Source: Granulosicoccus sp045110475 (GTDB lineage Bacteria > Pseudomonadota > Gammaproteobacteria > Granulosicoccales > Granulosicoccaceae). Taken from it: a DNA stretch of 64,000 nt. The notes beneath the pieces are model-generated. The model ran no database searches, was not told where the DNA came from, and was given only the letters and a program-made list of their open reading frames with translations. The position numbers were made by a program, and so were the translations under genes. Below, one piece after another: positions 16,310-24,905 of the stretch. The stretch is from assembly GCA_045110475.1 (NCBI GenBank), contig JBGCGC010000080.1, forward strand, positions 18,219 through 82,218. Reading direction: 5' to 3'. Numbering within the stretch: position 1 is the stretch's first letter; each line of letters starts with the position of its first letter.

Positions 16310-18388
16310 TTAGAACTGCCAGGTAGGCCCGATATTGTTGCAACCCAGACGGCGCTGCTCATCGGTACCTTCCATGTTTATCTGGCCTGGGCAGAACGCT
16401 TCGTCTACTGTTCCGTTTACGGGGCCGTTACCACACTGCACATCGTTGTATCGTGGTGTTACACCTTCAATGATGCCGGGCCCTTCGCCGACCAGTTCAC
16501 AGGCTTGTTTTACAGTCAGAGTACCCAGCGGTGTTTCGACGGCCACGTCAGCGATGTCATGATCGTATGTGGTATCGCAGTAGCACTGGCCATCGACGGA
16601 GTAGCTGTCACCCCACCAAATTGGATCGGGACCGTAGGGAATGTCGCTCAGCGGTGTGTCCAGGACGGTGACGATGTCAGGGTGCAGTTCGGCTGATTCA
16701 ACGGGAACCGGTTGAACAGTTGCCGCTTCGATAGACCATTTGGGGCCAATGTTGTTGCAACCGAGTCGACGCTGCTCATCGGTACCTTCAACGTTTATCT
16801 GGCCTGGGCAGAATGCTTCGTCTACTGTTCCGTTTACGGGGCCGTTACCACACTGCACATCGTTGTAACGCGGCGAATCGTCTGTAATCCCCGGACCGTC
16901 ACCGGCCAGTGCACAGGCCGACTTTACGTCCATCGTTCCTGCCGGTGTGTCAACCAGTACATCGCCGATTTCGTGATCGAATGTGGTGTCACAGAAACAC
17001 TGTCCGTCTGCCGAGTAGCTGTCTCCCCACCAGATAGGGTCCGGGGCATAAGGGATGTCTTCCAGTGGCGTGTCAAGGACCGAGACGATATCCGGGTGCT
17101 GAACAGGCTCGACGATGTCTACAGGATCGATGGCATCAAAGTTCCATTTGGGTCCGACGTTATTACACGCCAGTCGCCTCTCGTCGGTTGTGCCGGGTGC
17201 ATTGATTTGCCCGGGGCAGAAGTCTTCATCGGGCTGACCGTTGACAGGGCCGTTGCCACATTGCACATCGTTGTATCTTGGTCGACCTTCACTGCCGGGA
17301 CCGTCGCCAATCAAGTCGCACGCTTCCCGCACCGTCATTTCACCCAGTTGGGTATCCACTGAGACCTCATCGATATCGTGGTCAAAGGTGGTATCGCAAA
17401 AACACTGATCGCCAACTGAATAGCTATCGCCCCACCACATGGCGTCCGGGCCATAAGGGATATTGCTGACTCTGATGTTTAACATGTTGACAATGTCGGG
17501 ATGGCGGATGCCAGCGATGAGTTCTGAGGCGTTGATGACAAACGACGACGACACCGTGGTTACCGCGCCCGTATTGTCAGTGACCTCAGCGCGTAAGGTA
17601 TAGCTACCTTCCGCTAGATCAGCCAGGGCTGAATCGAGTTCCGAACTCCATTCGTACGGGGGAAGATCTCGCTCTCCAACCAACTGATCGCCAATGAACA
17701 TGCTGACTTTTTCAACAAACCCGTCGCTGTCATCAGCATCGACCGATAGGTTGATCTCTGTGCCCGGGAGTAGGGTGCTGTTGTCAGCAGGGGTTGGGAG
17801 ACTGAAACCTGCTGTGGGAGCCACGTTGGCGACGTTCTCGTTGTCACCGCCCAATACGACGATTTCGTGGATTGACCACCAGTAGAATGCGTCGCCGCCG
17901 GTCTGGGTAATTCGGATAAATTGTGCGGATTGCCTGGTGAAATTAATGTCGGTGTTGCCGCTTGTATTGCCCGACCCACTGGCAACCGCATCGCCCCAGT
18001 TGATTCCATCGCCGGACAAATGCACTTCGTAGCCTCTTGGATGATCGGCGTTAAACGCACTGTTGTTGTTGGTGGCCATCTTGATCGTGTCAACCAGCTT
18101 GCTCTCTTTCATGTTGATTGTGAAAGTCTGGCCGGGTTGCTGCGGCTGAGTTGACGTCCAGCGCGTGTCAATGGCGCTGTCGATAGCGCGTTTTGCATCC
18201 CAGTCATTGTTTGAAGCGGATACCTCCCATTCGCTACGATCGAGAACGCTGGATTCTGATGTGGCTGCCATGGCGGAGGCAGGGCTGAAAGAATACGCAG
18301 CCGCCAGCAGGGCGGTTATCGCAAAGCGCTCAACGCTGGTGCGCTTTCTGGCAGGTGCTGTTTGCTTATCCATCTGTAAAAATTTCAT
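16310..18388 (-). CDS. secreted discoidin protein with three six-cysteine repeats
   Basis: 692 residues. A signal peptide (about 1-41, with FAITALLAAAYSF then ASAMA) is followed by an F5/8 type C-like domain (about 45-180), a bacterial Ig-like domain (about 195-285, VDADDSDGFVEKVSMFIGDQ), and three tandem modules at about 296-416, 431-551 and 569-690. Each module has H-P-D-I-V, I-P-Y-x-P-D, WWGDSYS, QCxCDTTxDH, PRYNDVQCGNGPVNG, FCPGQIN and RRLxCNN(V/I)GP. Each has six cysteines at equivalent places (for example 329, 331, 357, 377, 391, 408), enough for three disulfides. This suggests an extracellular carbohydrate- or surface-binding protein. I cannot name the module. Modules 2 and 3 are nearly identical at the DNA level, so one copied the other recently. 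Confidence 0.85.
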   Translation of the reverse strand: MKFLQMDKQTAPARKRTSVERFAITALLAAAYSFSPASAMAATSESSVLDRSEWEVSASNNDWDAKRAIDSAIDTRWTSTQPQQPGQTFTINMKESKLVDTIKMATNNNSAFNADHPRGYEVHLSGDGINWGDAVASGSGNTSGNTDINFTRQSAQFIRITQTGGDAFYWWSIHEIVVLGGDNENVANVAPTAGFSLPTPADNSTLLPGTEINLSVDADDSDGFVEKVSMFIGDQLVGERDLPPYEWSSELDSALADLAEGSYTLRAEVTDNTGAVTTVSSSFVINASELIAGIRHPDIVNMLNIRVSNIPYGPDAMWWGDSYSVGDQCFCDTTFDHDIDEVSVDTQLGEMTVREACDLIGDGPGSEGRPRYNDVQCGNGPVNGQPDEDFCPGQINAPGTTDERRLACNNVGPKWNFDAIDPVDIVEPVQHPDIVSVLDTPLEDIPYAPDPIWWGDSYSADGQCFCDTTFDHEIGDVLVDTPAGTMDVKSACALAGDGPGITDDSPRYNDVQCGNGPVNGTVDEAFCPGQINVEGTDEQRRLGCNNIGPKWSIEAATVQPVPVESAELHPDIVTVLDTPLSDIPYGPDPIWWGDSYSVDGQCYCDTTYDHDIADVAVETPLGTLTVKQACELVGEGPGIIEGVTPRYNDVQCGNGPVNGTVDEAFCPGQINMEGTDEQRRLGCNNIGPTWQF

Positions 18389-18652
18389 GGTGAATTTTTT
18401 TGTCCTTGTGTGTGGAGGGGGTGTTTGTCAGTCGCTTGATGTTTAATAATTCACGACATGAAATAATCATACTTGTGATTTTGAGACGTAACAAGGTCTA
18501 AAGGTTTAATGCAGTATTTATTAAATTTGAATAGTGAAGTTTTGTCGAAAGGCGTAGACGCCGGTAGCAGGGAGGTTTGCAGGGGTCGCCTACTGAATCG
18601 GCTGAGTGCGGGGCACTGCTGATACGACTATCTCCAGGACTGACATCATCTG
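18389..18652. other. gap upstream of the discoidin gene
   Basis: 264 bases between the start of the discoidin gene and the brnT remnant. AT-rich around 18440-18540, which suits the minus-strand promoter. No gene is visible. Confidence 0.4.
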
Positions 18653-18865
18653 GTGTCCGTTTCCTATCTGGGATGGTCACAATGGGGCTTTGAAGACTCA
18701 AGCGTTGACTACGGAGAGCCGCGCGTTATCACATTCGGTCTTTTAGTCGGGCGGTTGGTGGTTATTGCGCCTACGCCCAAAGACGATAAAACACGCATCA
18801 TTTCAATGCGAAAGGGGAATACACGTGAGCAAAAGAAGTATTCACAGCGACTTGAAAAAAGTTGA
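18653..18865 (+). pseudogene. brnT: brnT toxin remnant (N-terminus lost)
   Basis: The 70-codon frame ends in a clear BrnT C-terminal half: EDSSVDYGEPRVITFGLLVG, then a region equivalent to R-x-L-x-V-L-x-F, then TRIISMRKGNTREQKKY. BrnT is a RelE-fold ribonuclease of about 90-100 residues. Here the opening strand (F-x-W-D-x-x-K, K-H-G-V-x-F) is missing and the upstream sequence has stops, so the gene is truncated. It overlaps the brnA start, as intact brnTA operons do. Confidence 0.7.
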
Positions 18866-19046
18866 TGCCACGAGCGACGAGGATATTGGCTACAGCGATA
18901 TCCCCGAGTTCGAGGAGGCTTTCCTCGATTCGGTGGAGATGAAATTCTCACCGGGCAAAAAACAAATTGCGTTGCGCGTTGATACCGATGTTCTGGAGTG
19001 GAGGTCATCTCCTTACACGAGCGAAACTATGCCAGGTATAGATTAA
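18825..19046 (+). pseudogene. brnA: brnA antitoxin remnant (C-terminus lost)
   Basis: GTG start at 18825 with AAAGGGGA upstream. The N-terminal part is typical of BrnA: DEDIGYSDIPEFEEAFLDS, then PGKKQIALRVDTDVLEW. Right after VLEW the sequence leaves the family: the expected ribbon-helix-helix tail (G-x-G-Y-Q-T-R-I-N-x-x-L-R) is replaced by an unrelated 14-residue tail and a stop, consistent with a frameshift or deletion. With brnT also broken, the toxin-antitoxin module is inactive. Confidence 0.72.
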
Positions 19047-19619
19047 GACAATCCGAATTCATCAACTGGAAAGCACTTAGGGATCCTCCGTCGCAGTACC
19101 AAACCCCGTTGTGAGTGTTGTCGTTATTGTCTGGAACAGGATGACGAATCACTAATTTCGCTAAGACCGCCGACAAGCGTGAGCCAGCACTGTAACCGGA
19201 CGACACGCTGGCCTTCGCCAAAAAAATCATTCGTAAGTGGGAGGATTTTTGCGGCATCTAACGGTGCTGCCAGATGAAATAAAGGGTCGTGGCGCGCAGA
19301 TCAATTTATTCCTGAACACATTCCGAAGCTGACACGGCTGGCGCGCCGTTCTATGTCACGGCTGCGTGTGGTGCCTGACATTTCATGATTCGGAAGGGTC
19401 GCCGTCAAGAACGAAGGAGAAGGAATACTTCCACGCGAACAACCTGCAAAAGGTTGGTGAGGAAGGATTCAATATGGATAAACAGCAGACCTAACCCATA
19501 TACATGTTGGCCTATCGGCCGAAGCAGTGTGCTCATAGTGCGCTCCTTGGCAGTGAGCGAAGGAGCTGGCCAGTTGACAATCTGCTGTACGTCGAAGATT
19601 TTTCTAAAATTAACAACAA
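19047..19619. other. decayed region without intact gene
   Basis: 573 bases with only short, stop-interrupted frames. A plus-strand fragment near 19195-19260 reads like the end of a protein (DDTLAFAKKIIRKWEDF then stop), and other basic fragments follow around 19385-19480. No recognisable family. Together with the broken brnTA this looks like eroded mobile DNA next to a tRNA gene. Confidence 0.5.
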
Positions 19620-19635
19620 CCTAGCTCACGCTAGG
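19606..19635 (-). terminator. hairpin after tRNA-Asn
   Basis: On the minus strand CCTAGC-GTGA-GCTAGG directly follows the tRNA 3' end and is followed by TTGTTGTTA. A short 6-bp stem with a broken T tract: plausible tRNA terminator. Confidence 0.6.
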
Positions 19636-19636
19636 A

Positions 19637-19712
19637 TGGCTCCCTGGGACGGGCTCGAACCGCCGACCCAATGATTAACAGTCATTTGCTCTACCAACTG
19701 AGCTACCAGGGA
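19637..19712 (-). tRNA. tRNA-Asn (anticodon GTT)
   Basis: On the minus strand: acceptor TCCCTGG / CCAGGGA, D arm GCTCAGTTGGTAGAGC, anticodon stem ATGA / TCAT with loop CTGTTAA (anticodon GTT), T arm around GGTTCGAGCC, discriminator G and encoded CCA. 76 bases, canonical. Confidence 0.97.
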
Positions 19713-19722
19713 ATCGGCACGA

Positions 19723-19751
19723 AGTGTAGTGCCATTACAGCGTCAGGTCAA
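19723..19751 (-). promoter_or_regulatory. sigma-70 promoter of tRNA-Asn
   Basis: On the minus strand TTGACC (-35, 19746-19751) and TACACT (-10, 19723-19728) are separated by exactly 17 bases. The -10 lies 10 bases before the tRNA 5' end. Confidence 0.8.
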
Positions 19752-19828
19752 TGAGGTAACGGGCAATTTTCGAAGCAAATTAGTGCAACGATGTACAATT
19801 GGCGGCTCGGAAGGGTTTTTACTGATAA

Positions 19829-21910
19829 ATGTCGACGTTATTCGAACTTAAAACCGGCTATTCGCCCGCCGGGCACCAGCCAGAGGCCATTAAAGCGCTG
19901 TCTGAGGGTATTGATGATGGTTTGGCCTATCAGACGTTACTAGGTGTCACGGGGTCTGGAAAAACCTTTTCGATCGCCAATATTTTGCAGAACCAGCAGC
20001 GTCCGGCCATTGTTCTGGCACCCAACAAGACGCTGGCTGCGCAGTTGTATGGGGAGTTCAAGGAATTCTTTCCCAGCAATGCGGTTGAGTACTTCGTCTC
20101 CTACTACGATTACTACCAGCCTGAGGCGTATGTGCCGGCCAGTGATACTTTCATAGAGAAAGATTCCTCGGTCAATGAACACATCGAGCAAATGCGACTG
20201 TCAGCGACCAAAGCCCTGTTCGAGCGTCGCGACACTATTATCGTGGCCACTGTCTCTTCCATTTACGGTCTGGGTGATCCGGAGCAGTACCACAAGATGG
20301 TATTGCACCTGAAGCGCGGAGAGACGGTCAATCAACGCGATGTACTAAGGCGGCTTGCCGAGCTGCAGTACAACCGTAACGATCTAGAACTCAAGCGCGG
20401 TACTTATCGGGTGCGCGGGGAAATTATCGACATCTATCCGGCAGATTCCGAGCGTGAGGCCATTCGCGTGGAGCTGTTCGATGATGAAATAGAGACGCTG
20501 AGTTTTTTCGATCCCTTGACGGGCGAGATCATGCGCAAGGTACCGAGGCTGACAATCTACCCGAAAACGCATTACGTCACGCCCAGGCAGCGCCTGCTTG
20601 ATGCCACCGATCTCATCAAGGATGAGCTGCGCGAACGACTGGAGCAACTGACCTCGGCAGGCAAGCTTGTTGAAGCCCAGCGTCTGCAGCAACGCACCCA
20701 GTTCGATCTGGAAATGATTCATGAGCTGGGCTTCTGCTCAGGCATTGAAAACTACTCGCGTTATCTATCCGGACGCCAACCGGGAGAGCCACCCCCTTGT
20801 CTGTTCGATTACCTTCCGGAGGACAGTCTGTTATTCATCGATGAAAGTCACGTGACGGTGCCTCAACTGGGTGCCATGTACAAAGGTGACCGCTCACGCA
20901 AGGAAAATCTGGTCAATTTCGGATTTCGTCTGCCCTCAGCGCTGGATAATCGTCCGCTCAAATTCGAAGAATGGGAAATTCTCAAGCCACAAACCATTTT
21001 CGTTTCAGCCACGCCGGGCAAGTACGAACAGCAATATGCCGATGCCGTTGTCGAGCAGGTTGTGCGGCCCACAGGACTTCTGGATCCTCAAGTGGAGGTC
21101 AGGCCGGCACGCTCGCAGGTGGACGATGTGCTGTCAGAGATCACCATCCGTGTGGCAAAGAATGAGCGGGTGCTGATTACAACGCTAACCAAGCGCATGG
21201 CGGAAGACCTTACTGACTACCTTAGCGAGCATGATACAAAAGTGCGCTATCTGCATTCGGATGTCGATACGGTCGAGCGAAGCGAGATCATTCGCGATCT
21301 GCGTCTGGGTGTATTCGATGTGCTGGTTGGTATCAATCTGCTTCGCGAGGGGCTGGACATGCCAGAGGTATCATTGGTAGCTATCCTTGATGCTGACAAG
21401 GAGGGTTTTCTGCGTTCGGATCGTTCGTTAATACAAACAATAGGCCGTGCAGCGCGCAATTTACATGGCAGGGCCATCCTCTATGCTGATACCCTGACGG
21501 GGTCAATGCAACGAGCCATCGACGAAACCAATCGACGTCGTGAAGTACAGGAAAACTACAACGCCGAGCACGGCATTACGCCGGTGGGTATCCAGAAAGC
21601 GATTAACGATGTCATGGAGGCTTCGGATTCGGGCAAGGACAAACGTCGTGGGCGTCGTGGCGCTGCTGCAAAGCAGACCAATACTACTACTGAGGCACTC
21701 AGCGTTGACGAGGCGGCAAAACGCATGAAACAGCTTGAAAAGCAGATGTATGAGTGCGCACGCAATCTCGAATTCGAAACGGCGGCGCAACTGCGCGATG
21801 AGCTGGAACAAATCCGCGCTTGCGTGTTCAAAGGTGAGGCCATTGAAGCAACGCCCACCGCAGGGAAAACAAGGAAAAAACGCACGTCAAAGTCAACGGT
21901 TGGTACTTGA
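19829..21910 (+). CDS. uvrB: excinuclease ABC subunit B
   Basis: The DNA-damage-loading helicase of nucleotide excision repair, 693 residues. Walker A is GVTGSGKT (39-46); the damage-verifying beta-hairpin region YFVSYYDYYQPEAYVP follows; later come LLFIDESHVT (Walker B), motif V-like GINLLREGLDMPEVSLVAIL and DADKEGFLRSDRSLIQTIGR. The C-terminal UVR motif that contacts UvrC is at about 640-680 (MYECARNLEFETAAQLRDEL), after a basic glycine/alanine linker. Single gene after tRNA-Asn. Length is slightly longer than E. coli UvrB because of that linker and a basic tail. Confidence 0.98.
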   Translation: MSTLFELKTGYSPAGHQPEAIKALSEGIDDGLAYQTLLGVTGSGKTFSIANILQNQQRPAIVLAPNKTLAAQLYGEFKEFFPSNAVEYFVSYYDYYQPEAYVPASDTFIEKDSSVNEHIEQMRLSATKALFERRDTIIVATVSSIYGLGDPEQYHKMVLHLKRGETVNQRDVLRRLAELQYNRNDLELKRGTYRVRGEIIDIYPADSEREAIRVELFDDEIETLSFFDPLTGEIMRKVPRLTIYPKTHYVTPRQRLLDATDLIKDELRERLEQLTSAGKLVEAQRLQQRTQFDLEMIHELGFCSGIENYSRYLSGRQPGEPPPCLFDYLPEDSLLFIDESHVTVPQLGAMYKGDRSRKENLVNFGFRLPSALDNRPLKFEEWEILKPQTIFVSATPGKYEQQYADAVVEQVVRPTGLLDPQVEVRPARSQVDDVLSEITIRVAKNERVLITTLTKRMAEDLTDYLSEHDTKVRYLHSDVDTVERSEIIRDLRLGVFDVLVGINLLREGLDMPEVSLVAILDADKEGFLRSDRSLIQTIGRAARNLHGRAILYADTLTGSMQRAIDETNRRREVQENYNAEHGITPVGIQKAINDVMEASDSGKDKRRGRRGAAAKQTNTTTEALSVDEAAKRMKQLEKQMYECARNLEFETAAQLRDELEQIRACVFKGEAIEATPTAGKTRKKRTSKSTVGT

Positions 21911-22088
21911 GACATTAACAAAGGGGCTGTACTTGAGCCTCTAACGTGCCGCTAACCTTGATTGTGGTAAGCCCCTGTGTTGTGAACATGATCAATAACG
22001 GCTGTGCCTGCGTGCCCGAAACGATGGCTGCACCAACCGATACAATGTACGAGGGGCCGCATGCCACTCAGAACCTGAGGAAATCCAA

Positions 22089-24695
22089 ATGTTAGAAGCT
22101 TATCGTCAACATGAAGCCGAGCGCCAGGCGCAGGGTATTGTTGCTCAGCCGCTCAATGCTCAACAAGCTGCAGATCTGGTCGAGCTCATGAAATCCCCGC
22201 CAAAGGGCGAAGAGGATTTTCTGTTGCACCTGCTGTCCAACAGGATACCTGCAGGCGTTGATGAGGCTGCTTACGTCAAAGCGGGATTCCTCACCGCTAT
22301 TTCAACCGGTGAGGCAACATCGCCACTGCTTAGCCGCGTTGCCGCGGTAGAGCTGTTGGGAACGATGCTCGGTGGCTATAACATTCAGCCGCTCATTGCC
22401 GCTCTTGATGACGAGGAGCTTGCGGCCACGGCAACCAAGGCGTTGTCGCATACCTTGTTGATGTTCGACGCTTTCCACGATGTAGAAGAAAAAGCCAACA
22501 AGGGCAATGCAGCCGCCAAGGCCGTCATGCAAAGCTGGGCAGATGCCGAATGGTTTCTTGCCAAAGATGAAGTGCCAAAGAAAATCACGGTATCGGTATT
22601 CAAGGTGCCGGGTGAGACCAACACCGATGACCTGTCTCCGGCAGTTGATGCATGGTCACGTCCGGATATCCCGCTGCATGCACAGGCGATGCTTAAATTT
22701 GAACGCGAGGGTCTGACTGACAAACCCCTGGCAATGGTAGATGAGCTAAAGACAAAGGGTTTTCCAGTAGCCTACGTTGGCGATGTCGTTGGCACAGGGT
22801 CATCCAGAAAGTCGGCAACCAACTCGGTGTTGTGGCACATGGGCGACGACATTCCCTATATCCCCAACCGACGTGATGGTGGCTTCGTCCTGGGTGGCAA
22901 GATTGCCCCCATTTTCTACAACACGCTGGAAGATGCCGGTGCCTTGCCTATCGAATGTGATGTTAACGCCATGGAAATGGGCGATGTTATCGATATCTAC
23001 ACCTACGAGGGCAAGGTAACCCGGCACGACTCCGATGAGGTTCTGTCCACATTCGAATTCAGCAATGAGGTTTTACTGGACGAGGTCAGGGCGGGTGGCC
23101 GAATCCCATTGATCATCGGGCGTGGTCTGACTGATCGGGCTCGTGAATCGCTTGGACTGGAGTTCAGCACCGTATTCCTGCGACCGGGTGCGAACGACCC
23201 TAGCAGCAAAGGCTACACACTGGCACAGAAAATTGTCGGCAAGGCTTGTGGTGTCGACGGTATTCGTCCCGGGCAATACTGCGAGCCAAAGATGACCACT
23301 GTGGGTTCTCAGGACACCACCGGGCCAATGACGCGTGATGAGCTGAAAGACCTGGCTTGTCTTGGCTTTACTGCCGATCTGGTCATGCAGTCTTTCTGTC
23401 ACACCGCAGCCTACCCAAAACCTATCGACGTCAATACGCATCACACCTTGCCAGACTTCATGTCTACTCGGGGTGGTGTTTCGCTGCGACCGGGAGATGG
23501 GATTATCCATAGCTGGCTGAATCGCATGCTGCTGCCCGATACCGTCGGTACAGGAGGCGACTCGCATACGCGCTTCCCCATGGGTATTTCCTTTCCGGCA
23601 GGTTCCGGTCTTGTTGCTTTCGCATCAGCGGTTGGTGTCATGCCACTGAACATGCCGGAGTCTGTTCTTGTACGGTTCAAGGGCAAGATGCAGCCGGGTA
23701 TCACCTTGCGGGATCTGGTCAATGCCATTCCCTACGCCGCATTAAAGCGAGGTTTGCTGACCATCGAGAAAAAAGGCAAGAAGAATATTTTCTCGGGTAA
23801 ATGTGTGGAAATTGAAGGTTTGAACGATCTAAAGCTGGAGCAGGCCTTCGAGCTTGCCGATGCTACCGCAGAACGCTCTGCCGGTGGTTGCACAGTAAAG
23901 CTGGAAATCGACCCGCTAAAAGAGTACATCACATCGAACATCACACTACTGCGCTGGATGATCGATCAAGGGTATGACGATGCGCGTACTCTGGAACGAC
24001 GTGCTCGCAAGATGGAAGAGTGGCTGGCAAATCCAACGCTGCTTGAGGCTGATTCAGATGCCGAGTATGCCGAGATCATCGAAATAGATCTTGATGAAAT
24101 CAAGGAGCCACTACTGGCGTGTCCGAATGACCCTGATGATGTCAAGCCGTTGTCTGAAGTGCAGAACACCCAGATAGACGAGGTGTTCATTGGTTCATGC
24201 ATGACCAACATCGGCCACTACCGTGCCGCTGGCAAGCTCATTCAAAAATCAGGTGATTATGTTGATACGGTCCTGTGGATTGCGCCACCAACCCGTATGG
24301 ACGAGCACCAGCTCAAGGAGGAGGGTTACTACAATATCTTTGGCGCGGCTGGGGCAAGACTAGAGATACCCGGGTGCTCGCTATGTATGGGAAATCAGGC
24401 CAGAGTCAAGCCGGGAGCCACGGTGGTATCCACATCAACCAGAAACTTTCCTAACCGTCTGGGGCAGGGGGCGTTTGTCTATTTGAGTTCTGCTGAGCTT
24501 GCAGCGGTAGCGGCATTGTTGGGCAAGTTGCCAACGGTTGCTGAGTACATGGAATACGTGAAGGACCTCGATGCCATGAGTGATGAGGTGTATCGCTACC
24601 TCAACTTTAACGAGATTTCGGATTTCCAGCAGTCTGCCGACGAGGCCAAGGTTAAATTCAAGGATATTCCTGTGTCCATACAGATTGCCAGCTAG
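22089..24695 (+). CDS. acnB: aconitate hydratase B
   Basis: The citrate-isocitrate isomerase of the TCA cycle, 868 residues, normal AcnB length. The N-terminal HEAT-like domain (MLEAYRQHEAERQAQGI onward) is unique to AcnB. The swivel domain follows, with TGSSRKSATNSV. The catalytic part has FIGSCMTNIGHYRAAG and IPGCSLCMGNQARV, supplying the three 4Fe-4S cysteines. GAGGA precedes the ATG by 7 bases. The stop TAG lies inside a CTAG not occupied by a repeat. A long inverted repeat follows at 24703. Confidence 0.98.
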   Translation: MLEAYRQHEAERQAQGIVAQPLNAQQAADLVELMKSPPKGEEDFLLHLLSNRIPAGVDEAAYVKAGFLTAISTGEATSPLLSRVAAVELLGTMLGGYNIQPLIAALDDEELAATATKALSHTLLMFDAFHDVEEKANKGNAAAKAVMQSWADAEWFLAKDEVPKKITVSVFKVPGETNTDDLSPAVDAWSRPDIPLHAQAMLKFEREGLTDKPLAMVDELKTKGFPVAYVGDVVGTGSSRKSATNSVLWHMGDDIPYIPNRRDGGFVLGGKIAPIFYNTLEDAGALPIECDVNAMEMGDVIDIYTYEGKVTRHDSDEVLSTFEFSNEVLLDEVRAGGRIPLIIGRGLTDRARESLGLEFSTVFLRPGANDPSSKGYTLAQKIVGKACGVDGIRPGQYCEPKMTTVGSQDTTGPMTRDELKDLACLGFTADLVMQSFCHTAAYPKPIDVNTHHTLPDFMSTRGGVSLRPGDGIIHSWLNRMLLPDTVGTGGDSHTRFPMGISFPAGSGLVAFASAVGVMPLNMPESVLVRFKGKMQPGITLRDLVNAIPYAALKRGLLTIEKKGKKNIFSGKCVEIEGLNDLKLEQAFELADATAERSAGGCTVKLEIDPLKEYITSNITLLRWMIDQGYDDARTLERRARKMEEWLANPTLLEADSDAEYAEIIEIDLDEIKEPLLACPNDPDDVKPLSEVQNTQIDEVFIGSCMTNIGHYRAAGKLIQKSGDYVDTVLWIAPPTRMDEHQLKEEGYYNIFGAAGARLEIPGCSLCMGNQARVKPGATVVSTSTRNFPNRLGQGAFVYLSSAELAAVAALLGKLPTVAEYMEYVKDLDAMSDEVYRYLNFNEISDFQQSADEAKVKFKDIPVSIQIAS

Positions 24696-24702
24696 CCGTT
24701 TG

Positions 24703-24745
24703 CGGGATTGGGCAAGCGAAACTCACTTTTCTCTACCCAATCCCG
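24703..24745. repeat. inverted repeat after acnB
   Basis: CGGGATTGGG and CCCAATCCCG are perfect 10-bp complements separated by 23 bases. The hairpin starts 8 bases after the acnB stop. No T run follows, so it is not a classical terminator; it could stabilise the mRNA 3' end or be a folded RNA. Confidence 0.6.
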
Positions 24746-24905
24746 GTAAGCGTGTAACCTGACCTGTGCAGCGTCCAGCAGTGTAGGGCTCAAGCGCTTT
24801 GAGAATCAACCGATACAAGGGCTTTGGCGTTGCCGAATTTTGGTGACGCCCCAGAATGCCTGCCAAAAACCGCCCGGTATGGCAGGCCAATCCCGGATGT
24901 CATAA

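Noticed and set aside
16310..17510. Tandem similar DNA stretches that could suggest a repeat array or CRISPR
   Set aside because: The unit is ~417 bases, lies in frame within one large gene, and encodes protein modules; there are no short repeats with spacers.
19385..19624. 79-codon arginine-rich frame as a small gene
   Set aside because: No family resemblance, no good ribosome-binding site, and it lies in a region with other broken genes.
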